From: Symsagittifera roscoffensis
Taxonomy: Eukaryota > Xenacoelomorpha > Acoela > Convolutidae
Reading direction: 5' to 3'
Assembly: GCF_963678635.1 (NCBI RefSeq)
Contig: NW_026971079.1
Span: 62,001 to 126,000, forward strand
Length of the DNA: 64,000 bases
Every line of letters begins with the position of its first letter. Position 1 is the first letter of the stretch. The notes under the pieces were generated by a model that did not search any database, was not told the DNA's origin, and saw nothing but the letters and a program-made list of their open reading frames with translations. Made by a program: the position numbers and the translations under genes. Positions 63,608-64,000 of the stretch are shown piece after piece.

Positions 63608-64000
63608 CCCGAGAACCAGAAGGGCTTTTGGGAAGAATTGCTGTTCTTAGAGGTTGCCAAAAAAACAGCTTTTCCACCGGATTCAAGAGTCCGGAAAGGT
63701 CTTTGGAAAAGATAGCAAACTGTTTTGTCACTTGTAGCTTCCTGAAATGGCTCGAACTGAATTTAATTAACCTTAATTCATTTTTTAGATAATGGAAAGC
63801 TAGGAGTTGAGGGAAAGGGTTGATCTATCTCGGATGGATATGGTTATTTTTATCTACTGAACAAAAAGAAAAGTAATTTAATAACTAAGTAGTAGCCCTG
63901 TTTTTAGGAGTGACCTCGTGGTCTGGGGATACTGAGGCCCAGCTCTGAGCTCACTATTTTTGCACATAACTATGTTACTTTGCGTGGTTTGGCCGATAGC
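63608..64000. other. Right flank of the Polinton
   Basis: Begins with the target duplication CCCGAG followed by AACCAGAA, continuing the repeat broken at 45331. No gene is visible up to the window end. Confidence 0.7.

Overview
This window is invertebrate-type eukaryotic DNA made almost entirely of mobile elements. It contains LTR and non-LTR retrotransposon remains, microsatellites, spliceosomal introns and a complete Polinton/Maverick. I see no host housekeeping gene, rRNA, tRNA or CRISPR array. The phylum cannot be fixed from the sequence alone.

Layout. 1-1943 (minus): a broken Gag-like gene with an SGNH-hydrolase-like domain, open at the left edge. 2670-12696 (minus): a decayed Ty3/gypsy-type retrotransposon (Gag, protease, reverse transcriptase, RNase H, integrase) with a 1.4 kb internal tandem duplication. 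12697-45331: a rearranged duplication zone. It holds an LTR-like/leader block rich in CGGAGGG motifs (two copies, each attached to the start of the same gag) and pieces of three non-LTR families. LINE-A has an AP-endonuclease, a YADD reverse transcriptase and a terminal Cys/His motif. LINE-B is CR1/Jockey-like, with a PHD-type finger in ORF1 and a (TAG)n tail. LINE-C is a fragment carrying a 2A-type DVETNPGP motif. The same junctions and the same disabling lesions recur between copies, so the copies spread mainly as DNA duplications.

45332-63607: an 18,276 bp Polinton with terminal inverted repeats of about 235-240 bp and a perfect 6 bp target duplication (CCCGAG). The target was itself a repeat, and a related unfilled copy lies near 36.15 kb. 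All Polinton genes outside an internal cassette are on the plus strand and mostly overlap or abut. They are: a left cluster of unknown genes plus a broken exonuclease-like gene, a small two-helix membrane protein, the packaging ATPase, two conserved Polinton-type proteins, an integrase broken by nonsense codons, the penton-like minor capsid protein, a small basic Gly-rich protein, the major capsid protein, an adenain-like protease without an ATG, and a protein-primed DNA polymerase B whose three exons give an uninterrupted frame.

The most unusual region is 54048-57744, inside the Polinton. A 114 bp inverted repeat (about 96% identical) bounds a 3.7 kb cassette with two minus-strand genes and one divergent plus-strand gene. 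One minus-strand gene shows HUH-nuclease-like motifs and the other resembles the PC4/p15 single-stranded-DNA-binding fold. The plus-strand gene is not recognised. It reads as a possible single-stranded-DNA replicon or transposon nested in, or adopted by, the Polinton. This is inference from motifs and layout and needs structural and database tests.
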